DNA of 64,000 nucleotides, from NCBI RefSeq assembly GCF_900091565.1, contig NZ_FMCV01000008.1, forward strand, positions 124,001-188,000. Direction: 5' to 3'. The notes beneath the pieces were generated by a model. That model saw only the letters and a program-made list of their open reading frames with translations, did not search any database and had not been told where the DNA came from. Every line of letters begins with the position of its first letter. The first letter of the stretch is position 1. Position numbers and translations under genes: made by a program. This document shows, one piece after another, positions 17,535 through 25,225 of the stretch. This stretch comes from Micromonospora marina. Its GTDB lineage: Bacteria > Actinomycetota > Actinomycetes > Mycobacteriales > Micromonosporaceae.

Positions 17535-18695
17535 TTGAGGCAGAAGCTCGCACGCGTGATCGGCGGGGTCGCCATGCTGGCGCTCGTCGCCGGTGGCACC
17601 GCTTGTTCCAGCGGCAGCGACGATGAGGGTTCCGGGGGCAGCGCCTGCGGGAGCAAGATCGCTTTCTTCGGCGCGCTGACCGGTAGCTCGGCCGCGCTGG
17701 GCATCAACGAGAAGAACGGCGTCAAGCTGGCCGTCGACAAGTACAACAAGGAGAACCCGGACTGCACGGTCGAGCTCGCCGAGCTCGACTCGCAGGGCAG
17801 CCCGGACCAGGCTCCGGGTCTGGCCCAGAAGGCGATCGACGACACCAAGATCCTGGGTGTCGTGGGTCCGGCCTACTCGGGCGAGTCCGAGGCCGCCGGT
17901 CCGCTGTTCAACGAGGCGGGCCTGGTCACCATCACCCCCTCCGCGACCCGTCCCAGCCTCGCCGAGCAGGGCTGGAAGACCTTCTTCCGCGCGGTCGGCA
18001 ACGACCTGAGCCAGGGCCCCGCCGCCGGTAACTACATCAAGAACGTGATGAAGGCCGACCGGGTCTACGTCATCGACGACCAGTCCGCGTACGGCGCCGG
18101 CCTGGCCGACGAGGTCAAGAAGGTCCTCGGCGCCTCGGTCGTGGGCAGCGACAAGGTCCAGGGCGAGGGCAAGCAGACCGAGTTCTCCGGTGTGATCACC
18201 AAGGTCAAGGCCGCCAACGTCAAGGCGGTCTTCTACGGCGGCTACTACCAGGAGGCCGGCCTGATCCGTAAGCAGCTCACCGCTGCCGGGGTCACCGCTC
18301 CGCTGGTCGCCGGTGACGGCGTGAACGACGGCGCGTACATCACCTCCGCCGGTGCGGCCGCCGCCGAGGGCACCATCCTCACCTGCCCGTGCCAGCCGTC
18401 CACCGAGGCCCGCGGCACCTTCGCCGCCGACTTCAAGGCGCTCAACGGCACCGACCCGGGCACCTACAGCGACACCGCCTACGACGCGGCGAACATCCTG
18501 CTGGCGGGCATCAAGGACGGCAAGACCACCCGCGCCGACCTGCTGGAGTTCGTGAAGGGCTACAGCGGCGAGGGCGTGGCCGCCAGCTACAAGTTCGTCG
18601 AGGGCGGCGAGCTCGACCCGGCGCAGGTCAAGGTCTGGGCGTTCAAGGTGCAGGGCGGCAAGGTCGTCCCGGACCAGGAGATCCCCAAGTCCTGA
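17535..18695 (+). CDS. Branched-chain amino-acid ABC transporter, substrate-binding lipoprotein
   Basis: The periplasmic-type (here membrane-anchored) receptor of a Liv/HAAT importer for leucine, isoleucine and valine or related amides. The TTG at 17535 is chosen because GGAGGAGGG lies about 9 bases upstream and it gives a compact lipoprotein signal ending in GGTACSSG. The mature part has the type I binding fold: KIAFFGALTGSSAALG, VGPAYSGESEAAGPLFNEAGL, VYVIDDQSAYGAGLADEV and YSDTAYDAANILLAGI. It is 386 residues, close to the usual size. A strong terminator follows before the permease genes, so this gene should be expressed at a higher level than the rest of the operon. Confidence 0.93.
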   Translation: MRQKLARVIGGVAMLALVAGGTACSSGSDDEGSGGSACGSKIAFFGALTGSSAALGINEKNGVKLAVDKYNKENPDCTVELAELDSQGSPDQAPGLAQKAIDDTKILGVVGPAYSGESEAAGPLFNEAGLVTITPSATRPSLAEQGWKTFFRAVGNDLSQGPAAGNYIKNVMKADRVYVIDDQSAYGAGLADEVKKVLGASVVGSDKVQGEGKQTEFSGVITKVKAANVKAVFYGGYYQEAGLIRKQLTAAGVTAPLVAGDGVNDGAYITSAGAAAAEGTILTCPCQPSTEARGTFAADFKALNGTDPGTYSDTAYDAANILLAGIKDGKTTRADLLEFVKGYSGEGVAASYKFVEGGELDPAQVKVWAFKVQGGKVVPDQEIPKS

Positions 18696-18734
18696 TCGGT
18701 CGATCGCTGGACTGGCGATTTGAGTAGTGATCGC

Positions 18735-18775
18735 GGGTGCGGCCGGGAGCTGGCTCCCGGCCGCACCCTCTTTTT
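18735..18775 (+). terminator. Intrinsic terminator/attenuator inside the liv operon
   Basis: A perfect 15-bp stem (18735-18749 with 18754-18768), a four-base loop CTGG and a TCTTTTT tract make this the most canonical Rho-independent terminator in the window. It sits between the binding-protein gene and the permease genes. Partial read-through would set the receptor:transporter ratio. Confidence 0.92.
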
Positions 18776-18801
18776 CTCTTGAGCGACGGAGCGTCCCTCC
18801 C

Positions 18802-19752
18802 TTGGACTTCGACGGATTGTTCTCCAACTTCGGAGAACTCACCACGACCGGCTTGACGCAGGGCGCCATCTACGCCCTGGTCGCGCTCGGCTACACGCTC
18901 GTGTACGGCGTGCTAAGGCTCATCAACTTCGCCCACTCCGAGGTCTTCATCGCCGGCGCGTTCGCCGCGATCTGGACCTGGAACGGCTTCGGGCTCGACC
19001 AGAACTCGCAGGTCAGCGGCATCGGCTCGATCCTGTTCTACCTGCTGGTGGCGATGATCGTGGCGGCCATCGCCTCGGCGGGGACCGCCACGGTGATCGA
19101 GCGGGTCGCGTACCGGCCGCTGCGCAAGCGCAACGCGCCGCCGCTGGCGTTCCTCATCACCGCCATCGGTGCGTCGATCGCCATCTCCGAGGCGTTCGGC
19201 GTCTACACCCGCCGCCTTCCGGAGGGCGCGCCCATCCTGGTCAGCTCGAAGCCGCTGTTCCACATCGCCGGGGTGCCGATCGACGCGGTGCAGCTGCTGA
19301 CCGTCGGTTCCGCGCTGGTGATGATGTTCGCGCTGGACCAGTTCATCAACCGCAGCCGTACCGGCCGTGGCATCCGCGCGGTGGCCCAGGACGCCAACAC
19401 GGCGGCCCTGATGGGCGTCAACAAGGACCGCATCATCCTGATGGTCTTCATCGCCGGTGGCAGCATGGCCGGCGTCGCGGGCCTGCTCTACGACGTGCGG
19501 ATCCAGACGCTCACCTACAGCGTCGGCTTCCTGCTGGGCCTCAAGGCGTTCACCGCGGCGGTGCTCGGCGGTATCGGCAACCTGCGCGGCGCGCTCGTCG
19601 GCGGCCTGCTGCTCGGCGTCGTGGAGAACTACGCCGCGGGCCTGTTCGGCAGTCAGTGGAAGGACTTCGCCGCGTTCGCGGTGCTGGTCGTGCTGCTGAT
19701 GTTCCGGCCGACCGGTCTGCTCGGCGAATCACTGGGGAGGGCACGCGCATGA
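18802..19752 (+). CDS. livH: Branched-chain amino-acid ABC transporter permease (LivH-type)
   Basis: An inner-membrane subunit with about eight transmembrane helices and the LivH start region TTTGLTQGAIYALVALGYTLVYGVLRLINFAHSE, spread over residues about 10-45. The EAA-like cytoplasmic loop appears around GVNKDRIILMVF, and the family block GLKAFTAAVLGGIGNLRGALVGG follows. The TTG at 18802 is the most likely start because earlier in-frame codons lie inside the terminator hairpin. Its stop overlaps the livM ATG by four bases (ATGA), indicating translational coupling. Confidence 0.92.
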   Translation: MDFDGLFSNFGELTTTGLTQGAIYALVALGYTLVYGVLRLINFAHSEVFIAGAFAAIWTWNGFGLDQNSQVSGIGSILFYLLVAMIVAAIASAGTATVIERVAYRPLRKRNAPPLAFLITAIGASIAISEAFGVYTRRLPEGAPILVSSKPLFHIAGVPIDAVQLLTVGSALVMMFALDQFINRSRTGRGIRAVAQDANTAALMGVNKDRIILMVFIAGGSMAGVAGLLYDVRIQTLTYSVGFLLGLKAFTAAVLGGIGNLRGALVGGLLLGVVENYAAGLFGSQWKDFAAFAVLVVLLMFRPTGLLGESLGRARA

Positions 19753-20888
19753 CGACCACCATCGACCCGCCGGAGCGGCGGGAGACGGCGGCGGACAAGC
19801 TGCGGCAGGGCCGGCACGCGATCTCGGAGCGCTGGCACCACGCGCCGCGTTGGGTGCGCTGGGTGTTGCTCGTCGCGGTCATCGCGTTCTTCTACGCGCT
19901 GCCGAACAAGGAGTTCTACCAGTACCTCGGGCCCATCCCGACCCCGGGAGCGAACTTCACCCAGGTGATGTTCACGGTCTCGATCTACGTGCTGCTGGCG
20001 GTCGGGCTCAACATCGTGGTCGGCTTCGCCGGCCTGCTCGACCTGGGCTACTTCGGCTTCTTCGCCGTCGGCGCGTACACGGTCGCGGTGCTGACGTCGC
20101 CGAGCAGCGACGTCAAGACGCTGTGGCCGTGGCTGCTGGTGGTGCCGATCGCGATCGCCCTGACCATGGTCTCCGGCGTCATGCTCGGTACGCCGACGCT
20201 GCGCCTGCGCGGCGACTACCTGGCGCTGGTGACGCTCGGCTTCGCCGAGATGATCCGGATCGCGGCGGTCAGCTCCGAGTTCCTCAAGGGACAGCGCGGC
20301 TTCAACCAGATCCCGCACCCGCCCGGCGAGTACGCCGACGGCCGGCCGTGGTTCGGCGTGCTCGACGCCCGCCCGTACTACTGGCTGGTGCTCACGCTGA
20401 TCATCCTGGTCGTGATCGGGGTGCGGAACCTGACCCACAGCCGCGTCGGCCGGGCCTGGATCTCGATCCGGGAGGACGAGGACGCGGCCCAGCTGATGGG
20501 CGTGCCGACGTTCAAGTTCAAGCTGTGGGCGTTCGCCTCCGGCGCGGCCATCGCCGGCCTGGCCGGCGCGTTGTTCGCCGGTAAGCAGAACTTCGTCAAC
20601 TCGCAGAACTTCGAGCTGCTCAACTCGATCATCATCCTGGCCGCTGTCATCTTCGGCGGCTCGGGCAACATCGTCGGCGCGATCGTCGGTGGCGGCCTGG
20701 TGGCGTACATGATCGAGCGGTTCCGCGGCATCGAGCTGTTCGGCGTGGAGCTGTACGAGTACCGGTTCCTCTTCTTCGGTCTGGTGCTCGTGGTAATGAT
20801 GATCTTCCGGCCGCAGGGCCTGATCCCGAACCGGCGACGGGCGGCGGAGTTCAAGGACCGCCGCAAGGAGGTGATCGTCGGTGAGTGA
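19749..20888 (+). CDS. livM: Branched-chain amino-acid ABC transporter permease (LivM-type)
   Basis: The second inner-membrane subunit of the importer, 379 residues. About 45 cytosolic, charged residues precede the first helix. Diagnostic blocks are GLNIVVGFAGLLDLGYFGFFAVGAY, split across residues about 80-105, then LRLRGDYLALVTLGFAEMIRI, GRAWISIREDEDAA and AVIFGGSGNIVGAIVGG. A mature N-terminus with extra charge is common in actinobacteria. It overlaps livH by four bases and livG by eight. Confidence 0.93.
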   Translation: MTTTIDPPERRETAADKLRQGRHAISERWHHAPRWVRWVLLVAVIAFFYALPNKEFYQYLGPIPTPGANFTQVMFTVSIYVLLAVGLNIVVGFAGLLDLGYFGFFAVGAYTVAVLTSPSSDVKTLWPWLLVVPIAIALTMVSGVMLGTPTLRLRGDYLALVTLGFAEMIRIAAVSSEFLKGQRGFNQIPHPPGEYADGRPWFGVLDARPYYWLVLTLIILVVIGVRNLTHSRVGRAWISIREDEDAAQLMGVPTFKFKLWAFASGAAIAGLAGALFAGKQNFVNSQNFELLNSIIILAAVIFGGSGNIVGAIVGGGLVAYMIERFRGIELFGVELYEYRFLFFGLVLVVMMIFRPQGLIPNRRRAAEFKDRRKEVIVGE

Positions 20889-21726
20889 CACCGAGCAGAC
20901 CCCGGCCGTTCCGGCCCAGGCGGCGGCCCCCGCCGTCGAGACGGTCGACGAGCGGGAGCCGTTGCTGGAGGTCGACCACGTCACGCTGCGCTTCGGCGGC
21001 GTGGTGGCCCTCAACGACGTGGACTTCACCCTCTACAAGGGTGAGATCCTCGGGCTGATCGGCCCGAACGGCGCCGGCAAGACCACCTGCTTCAACGCGA
21101 TGACCGGCATCTACCAGCCCACCGAGGGGCAGATCCGGTTCCGGGGCCAGAAAATCAGTGGCAAGAAGCGCCACCAGATCACCCGGATGGGCATGGCCCG
21201 TACGTTCCAGAACATCCGCCTCTTCCCGGAGATGACCGCGCTGGAGAACGTCCAGGTGGGCGCGGACGCGCACCACAAGACGAGCGTGATCTCCGCGCTG
21301 CTGCGCCTGCCGCGGCACTGGAAGGAGGAGCGCGAGGGCCGGGAGAAGGCCGAGCGCCTCCTGGAGTTCGTCGGCATCAGCAACCGGATGCACGAGTTCG
21401 CCCGCAACCTGTCCTACGGCGAGCAGCGGCGGCTGGAGATCGCCCGCGCGCTGGCCACCGACCCGGCGCTGCTCTGCCTGGACGAGCCGGCCGCCGGCTT
21501 CAACCCGGCGGAGAAGGAGGAGCTGCTCCAGCTCATCCGGCAGATCCGGGATCAGGGCGTCACGGTGCTGCTGATCGAGCACGACATGCGCCTGGTGATG
21601 GGCGTGACCGACCGGATCGTGGTCCTGGAGTTCGGAAAGAAGATCGCCGAAGGGCTGCCCGCCGAGGTGCGGGACAACCCGAAGGTGGTCGCGGCGTACC
21701 TGGGGGTGCCGGACGATGCTGCTTGA
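20881..21726 (+). CDS. livG: Branched-chain amino-acid ABC transporter ATPase (LivG-type)
   Basis: A cytosolic ATP-hydrolysing subunit, 281 residues. Walker A is GPNGAGKTT, the Q-loop region includes RTFQNIRLFPEMTALENV, the ABC signature is LSYGEQRRLEIARAL, Walker B is LLCLDEPAAG, and the switch His is in LLIEHDMRLV. The LivG-specific C-terminus VVAAYLG is present. About 28 residues rich in Ala, Glu and Pro precede the domain. The GTG start lies within the end of livM, and the stop lies inside livF, so the three genes are translationally coupled. Confidence 0.95.
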   Translation: MSDTEQTPAVPAQAAAPAVETVDEREPLLEVDHVTLRFGGVVALNDVDFTLYKGEILGLIGPNGAGKTTCFNAMTGIYQPTEGQIRFRGQKISGKKRHQITRMGMARTFQNIRLFPEMTALENVQVGADAHHKTSVISALLRLPRHWKEEREGREKAERLLEFVGISNRMHEFARNLSYGEQRRLEIARALATDPALLCLDEPAAGFNPAEKEELLQLIRQIRDQGVTVLLIEHDMRLVMGVTDRIVVLEFGKKIAEGLPAEVRDNPKVVAAYLGVPDDAA

Positions 21727-22426
21727 GATCGAGGACGTGAGCCTGCTCTACGGGCGGATCCAGGCGCTGCACGGCATCAGCCTGACCGTGGACGAGGGGG
21801 AGATCGTCGCGCTGATCGGCGCGAACGGCGCCGGCAAGTCCACCACCATGCGGGCGATCTCCGGCATCCGGCCGGTCGCCTCCGGCACGATCAAGTTCGC
21901 CGGTGAGGACATCACCAAGCTCCGGGCCGACCTGCGGGTCCGGCGCGGGCTGTGCCAGGCACCCGAGGGCCGGGGCATCTTCCCCGGTATGTCGGTGCTG
22001 GAGAACCTGGACATGGGCGCGTACACCCGGCGCGACAAGGCCGGTATCGCCCAGGACCTGGCCCGGGTGCTGGACCTGTTCCCGCGGCTGGCCGAGCGGC
22101 GCAAGCAGGCCGGCGGCACGCTCTCCGGCGGCGAGCAGCAGATGCTCGCGGTCGGCCGGGCGCTGATGAGCCGGCCGAAGCTGCTGCTGCTCGACGAGCC
22201 GTCGATGGGTCTCGCGCCGATGCTGATCCAGCAGATCTTCACGATCATCACGGAGATCAACCAGCAGGGCACCACGATCCTGCTGGTGGAGCAGAACGCC
22301 CAGCAGGCGCTGGCGCGCGCCCACCGGGCGTACGTGCTGGAGACCGGCCGGATCGTCAAGAGCGGCACCGGCACGGACCTGCTGCACGACCCCTCGGTCA
22401 AAGAGGCATACCTCGGCGTGGCCTGA
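21716..22426 (+). CDS. livF: Branched-chain amino-acid ABC transporter ATPase (LivF-type)
   Basis: The partner ATPase of LivG, 236 residues. It has Walker A GANGAGKST, the LivF pattern RRGLCQAPEGRGIFPGMSVLENL (spread over about 85-108), signature LSGGEQQMLAVGRALM, Walker B LLLLDEPSMGLAP, and the switch region LLVEQNAQQAL. It overlaps livG by 11 bases. A 33-base gap separates it from the binding protein of a second amino-acid transporter, so the two importers may form one long transcript. Confidence 0.95.
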   Translation: MLLEIEDVSLLYGRIQALHGISLTVDEGEIVALIGANGAGKSTTMRAISGIRPVASGTIKFAGEDITKLRADLRVRRGLCQAPEGRGIFPGMSVLENLDMGAYTRRDKAGIAQDLARVLDLFPRLAERRKQAGGTLSGGEQQMLAVGRALMSRPKLLLLDEPSMGLAPMLIQQIFTIITEINQQGTTILLVEQNAQQALARAHRAYVLETGRIVKSGTGTDLLHDPSVKEAYLGVA

Positions 22427-22459
22427 CCGACCGACCCCTCGCACCTTAGGAGTACAGCC

Positions 22460-23365
22460 ATGTTCCACCCCAACCCCGGACGGCGGGCGGCGCTCGGCGT
22501 CGCCGGTGCGGCCGTCCTGCTGCTCTCCCTCGCCGCGTGCGGCGAGGAGGAGAGCACCGACCAGCCCGGCGGCGGCCCCAGCGTCTCGTCGTCGGTCGAC
22601 GCCGCGCTGGCCGCGAAGGTCCCGGACGCGATCAAGTCGGACGGCAAGATCGTGGTGGGCACCGACTCCACGTATGCCCCGGCGGAGTTCCTGGACACCG
22701 ACGGCAAGACCGTGATCGGCTTCGACGTCGAGCTGTTCACCGCGGTGGCAGCCAAGCTGGGCCTCAAGGCGGAGTTCGTCTCGGCGCCGTTCGGCGACAT
22801 CATCAACGGCGTCAACTCGGGCAAGTACGAGGCTGGCGTCTCGTCGTTCACCATCAACGACGACCGCAAGGCCCAGGCGAACATGGTCAGCTACTTCCAG
22901 GTCGGCACCCAGTGGGTGACCAAGAAGGGCAACCCGGCCGGCGTCACCCTCGACAACGCCTGCGGCAAGAAGATCGCGGTGCAGAAGGACACGGTCCAGG
23001 TCGAGGACATCCAGAAGCGGTCCAAGGCGTGCACCGATGCGGGCAAGCCGGCGATCACCATCGACCAGTTCCCGGGTCAGGACGCCGCCACCGCCGCCGT
23101 CGTGTCCGGCAAGGACGACGCGATGCTGGCCGACTACCCGGTCGGCGTGTACGCGGTGACGAAGTCCAACGACGCCCTGGAACTGCTGGACAAGCAGTAC
23201 GAAGCGGCGCCGTACGGCTACGTGCTGGCCAAGGAGCAGACGGAGCTGGCCGAGGCGGTGCGCGACGCGACCAAGGCCGTGATCGCCGACGGCTCCTACA
23301 AGCAGGTGCTCGACAAGTGGAAGGTGGGAGACGGCGCGATCACGGACCCCGCGATCAACCCGTGA
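22460..23365 (+). CDS. Polar amino-acid ABC transporter, substrate-binding lipoprotein
   Basis: A type II solute-binding lipoprotein (SBP family 3, glutamate/glutamine/arginine class), 301 residues. The lipobox is LSLAACGEE near residue 27. The ligand fold is shown by KIVVGTDSTYAPAEFLD, VIGFDVELFTAVAAKLGL, ISGxF-like VSAPFGDIINGVNSGKYEAG and a final GSYKQVLDKWKVGDGAI. The ATG follows TTAGGAGTACAGCC. With the next two genes it makes a complete importer. The substrate class is clear but the exact amino acid is not. Confidence 0.92.
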   Translation: MFHPNPGRRAALGVAGAAVLLLSLAACGEEESTDQPGGGPSVSSSVDAALAAKVPDAIKSDGKIVVGTDSTYAPAEFLDTDGKTVIGFDVELFTAVAAKLGLKAEFVSAPFGDIINGVNSGKYEAGVSSFTINDDRKAQANMVSYFQVGTQWVTKKGNPAGVTLDNACGKKIAVQKDTVQVEDIQKRSKACTDAGKPAITIDQFPGQDAATAAVVSGKDDAMLADYPVGVYAVTKSNDALELLDKQYEAAPYGYVLAKEQTELAEAVRDATKAVIADGSYKQVLDKWKVGDGAITDPAINP

Positions 23366-23369
23366 CGAC

Positions 23370-24347
23370 ATGACCACCGAGGAAGCGACAACCGCACGGG
23401 CACGGCCGGAACCGATCAAGGCCGTGCCCGTGCGGCACCCCGGACGATGGGTCGCGGTGGCGGTGCTATCCGTCCTGGCCGCGATGTTCGTCCACCTGCT
23501 GGTCACAAACGAGGCCTTCAACTGGTCCTTCATGGTCGACAAGATGTTCCGGCCGCCGATCATCGAGGGCCTGCTTCGCGGCACCGTGCTGATGACCGTC
23601 AGCGCAATGCTGATCGGCGTCACGCTCGGCGTGGTGATCGCGGTGATGCGGCTGTCGGACAACCCGATCCTGCGCGGCGTGGCCTGGCTCTACACCTGGT
23701 TCTTCCGGGCGGTGCCCCGGCTGGTGCTGCTGGCCGTCTTCGGCAACATCGGCATCCTGTGGAGCCGGGTCGAATTCGGGGTGCCGTTCGACACCCAGAT
23801 CGGCCAGCTGTTCGGCATCGACAACCTGCAACTGCGGCTGTTCGGTTTCTCCTCCCGGGACATCCTCACCGGCTTCATGGCCGGTCTGCTCGGCCTCGCG
23901 CTCTCCGAGGCCGCATACATGGCGGAGATCGTCCGGGCCGGCATCCAGTCGGTCGATCCCGGCCAGACCGAGGCCGCCCAGGCGCTCGGCCTGAGCCGCG
24001 CCCAGTTGCTTCGCCGGGTGGTGCTGCCGCAGGCGATGCGGGTGATCATCCCGCCGACCGGCAACGAGACCATCGCCATGCTCAAGGACACATCCCTGTT
24101 GCTCTACGTGCCGGTGAGCGTGGAGCTGTTCTTCCAGCTCGACGCGGTCGGCAAACGGACGTTCCAGATCTTCCCGATGTACGTCGCGGCGTGTCTGTGG
24201 TACCTGTTCCTGACCAGCATCCTGCTGGTCGGGCAGTACTACCTGGAACGCCACTTCGGTAAGGGCTACGGCGTGAGCGGCCGGGCCCGGCTGAAGCTGC
24301 GGGGTATGACGGCCGAGACCGGCGGCGGCGCGGGGGTGGTGAAGTGA
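23370..24347 (+). CDS. Polar amino-acid ABC transporter permease
   Basis: An inner-membrane permease of the HisM/GlnP type, 325 residues. Helices are predicted near residues 28-50, 70-95, 105-130, 160-185 and 265-290. The EAA loop is [33 protein letters not shown], split over residues about 200-232, which contacts the ATPase. The N-terminal 25 residues and the C-terminal 30 are charged and cytosolic. It starts 5 bases after the binding-protein gene and overlaps the ATPase gene by four bases (GTGA). Confidence 0.93.
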   Translation: MTTEEATTARARPEPIKAVPVRHPGRWVAVAVLSVLAAMFVHLLVTNEAFNWSFMVDKMFRPPIIEGLLRGTVLMTVSAMLIGVTLGVVIAVMRLSDNPILRGVAWLYTWFFRAVPRLVLLAVFGNIGILWSRVEFGVPFDTQIGQLFGIDNLQLRLFGFSSRDILTGFMAGLLGLALSEAAYMAEIVRAGIQSVDPGQTEAAQALGLSRAQLLRRVVLPQAMRVIIPPTGNETIAMLKDTSLLLYVPVSVELFFQLDAVGKRTFQIFPMYVAACLWYLFLTSILLVGQYYLERHFGKGYGVSGRARLKLRGMTAETGGGAGVVK

Positions 24348-25153
24348 CCGAGCTGATCGTGCCCGCGCAGACCACCGCACCGTCGGCCGAGTCCGGGCTG
24401 ATGGTGCGGGCCGAGCAGGTGCACAAGTCGTTCGGGCCGCTGGAGGTGCTCAAGGGCATCGACCTGGAGGTCCGCTCCGGCGAGGTGTGCTGCCTGCTGG
24501 GGCCCTCCGGCTCCGGCAAGTCGACGTTCCTGCGCTGCATCAACCACCTGGAGAAGATCGACGCCGGCCGGATCTGGGTCGACGGCGACCTGATCGGCTA
24601 CCGGGAGCGCGGCGGCAAGCTCTACGAGATGCGGGACAAGGAGGTGGCTGCGCAGCGCCGCGCCATCGGCATGGTGTTCCAGCGGTTCAACCTGTTCCCG
24701 CACATGACGGTGCTGCAGAACGTCACCGAGGCGCCGGTGCTGCTGCGCCAGGCGAAGAAGGCGCAGGCCCGGGAGCACGCCGCGCAGCTGCTGGACCGGG
24801 TGGGGCTGGGCGACAAGCTCGGCGCGTACCCCGGTCAGCTCTCCGGCGGCCAGCAGCAGCGGGTGGCGATCGCCCGGGCGCTGGCCATGCGGCCGAAGCT
24901 GATGCTGTTCGACGAGCCGACCAGCGCGCTCGACCCGGAGCTGGTGGGCGAGGTGCTGGACACGATGAAGGACCTGGCCCGCGACGGCATGACGATGATC
25001 GTGGTGACCCACGAGATCGGTTTCGCCCGGGAGGTGGGCGACCACCTCGTGTTCATGGACGGCGGCGTGGTGGTCGAGCAGGGCGACCCGCGCGAGGTGA
25101 TCTCGGCGCCGCAGCACGAGCGGACCAAGGCGTTCCTGGCCAAGGTTCTCTGA
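24344..25153 (+). CDS. Polar amino-acid ABC transporter ATPase
   Basis: A cytosolic ATPase of the GlnQ/HisP class, 269 residues. It contains Walker [11 protein letters not shown]-loop [18 protein letters not shown], signature [15 protein letters not shown], Walker [21 protein letters not shown] and switch [12 protein letters not shown]. About 20 residues precede the domain. It ends the transporter operon; a perfect 34-base palindrome immediately downstream probably terminates transcription before polA. Confidence 0.95.
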   Translation: MTELIVPAQTTAPSAESGLMVRAEQVHKSFGPLEVLKGIDLEVRSGEVCCLLGPSGSGKSTFLRCINHLEKIDAGRIWVDGDLIGYRERGGKLYEMRDKEVAAQRRAIGMVFQRFNLFPHMTVLQNVTEAPVLLRQAKKAQAREHAAQLLDRVGLGDKLGAYPGQLSGGQQQRVAIARALAMRPKLMLFDEPTSALDPELVGEVLDTMKDLARDGMTMIVVTHEIGFAREVGDHLVFMDGGVVVEQGDPREVISAPQHERTKAFLAKVL

Positions 25154-25157
25154 CCTC

Positions 25158-25191
25158 GGCCTCCGGTGCGGCGCGCGCCGCACCGGAGGCC
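25158..25191 (+). terminator. Palindromic terminator after the amino-acid transporter operon
   Basis: A perfect 34-base palindrome with 17-base arms (25158-25174 and 25175-25191) starts four bases after the ATPase stop codon. It ends four bases before the polA promoter element, which isolates polA from the operon upstream. Confidence 0.8.
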
Positions 25192-25195
25192 GGAG

Positions 25196-25218
25196 TTGTC
25201 GGGCGTACGGACTAGAGT
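25196..25218 (+). promoter_or_regulatory. polA promoter: TTGTC-N12-TAGAGT element
   Basis: TTGTC (25196-25200) and TAGAGT (25213-25218) are separated by 12 bases, the geometry of the mycobacterial RecA-independent damage promoter (TTGTCRGTG-N8-TANNNT). The GTG of polA is 8 bases after the last T of the -10, so transcription should begin at or next to the start codon. Confidence 0.6.
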
Positions 25219-25225
25219 CGCAGCC

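Noticed and set aside
21560..23662. A 700-codon minus-strand frame opposite the ABC genes
   Set aside because: It is an antisense shadow of livF and the second binding-protein gene; there is no RBS and no recognisable domain.
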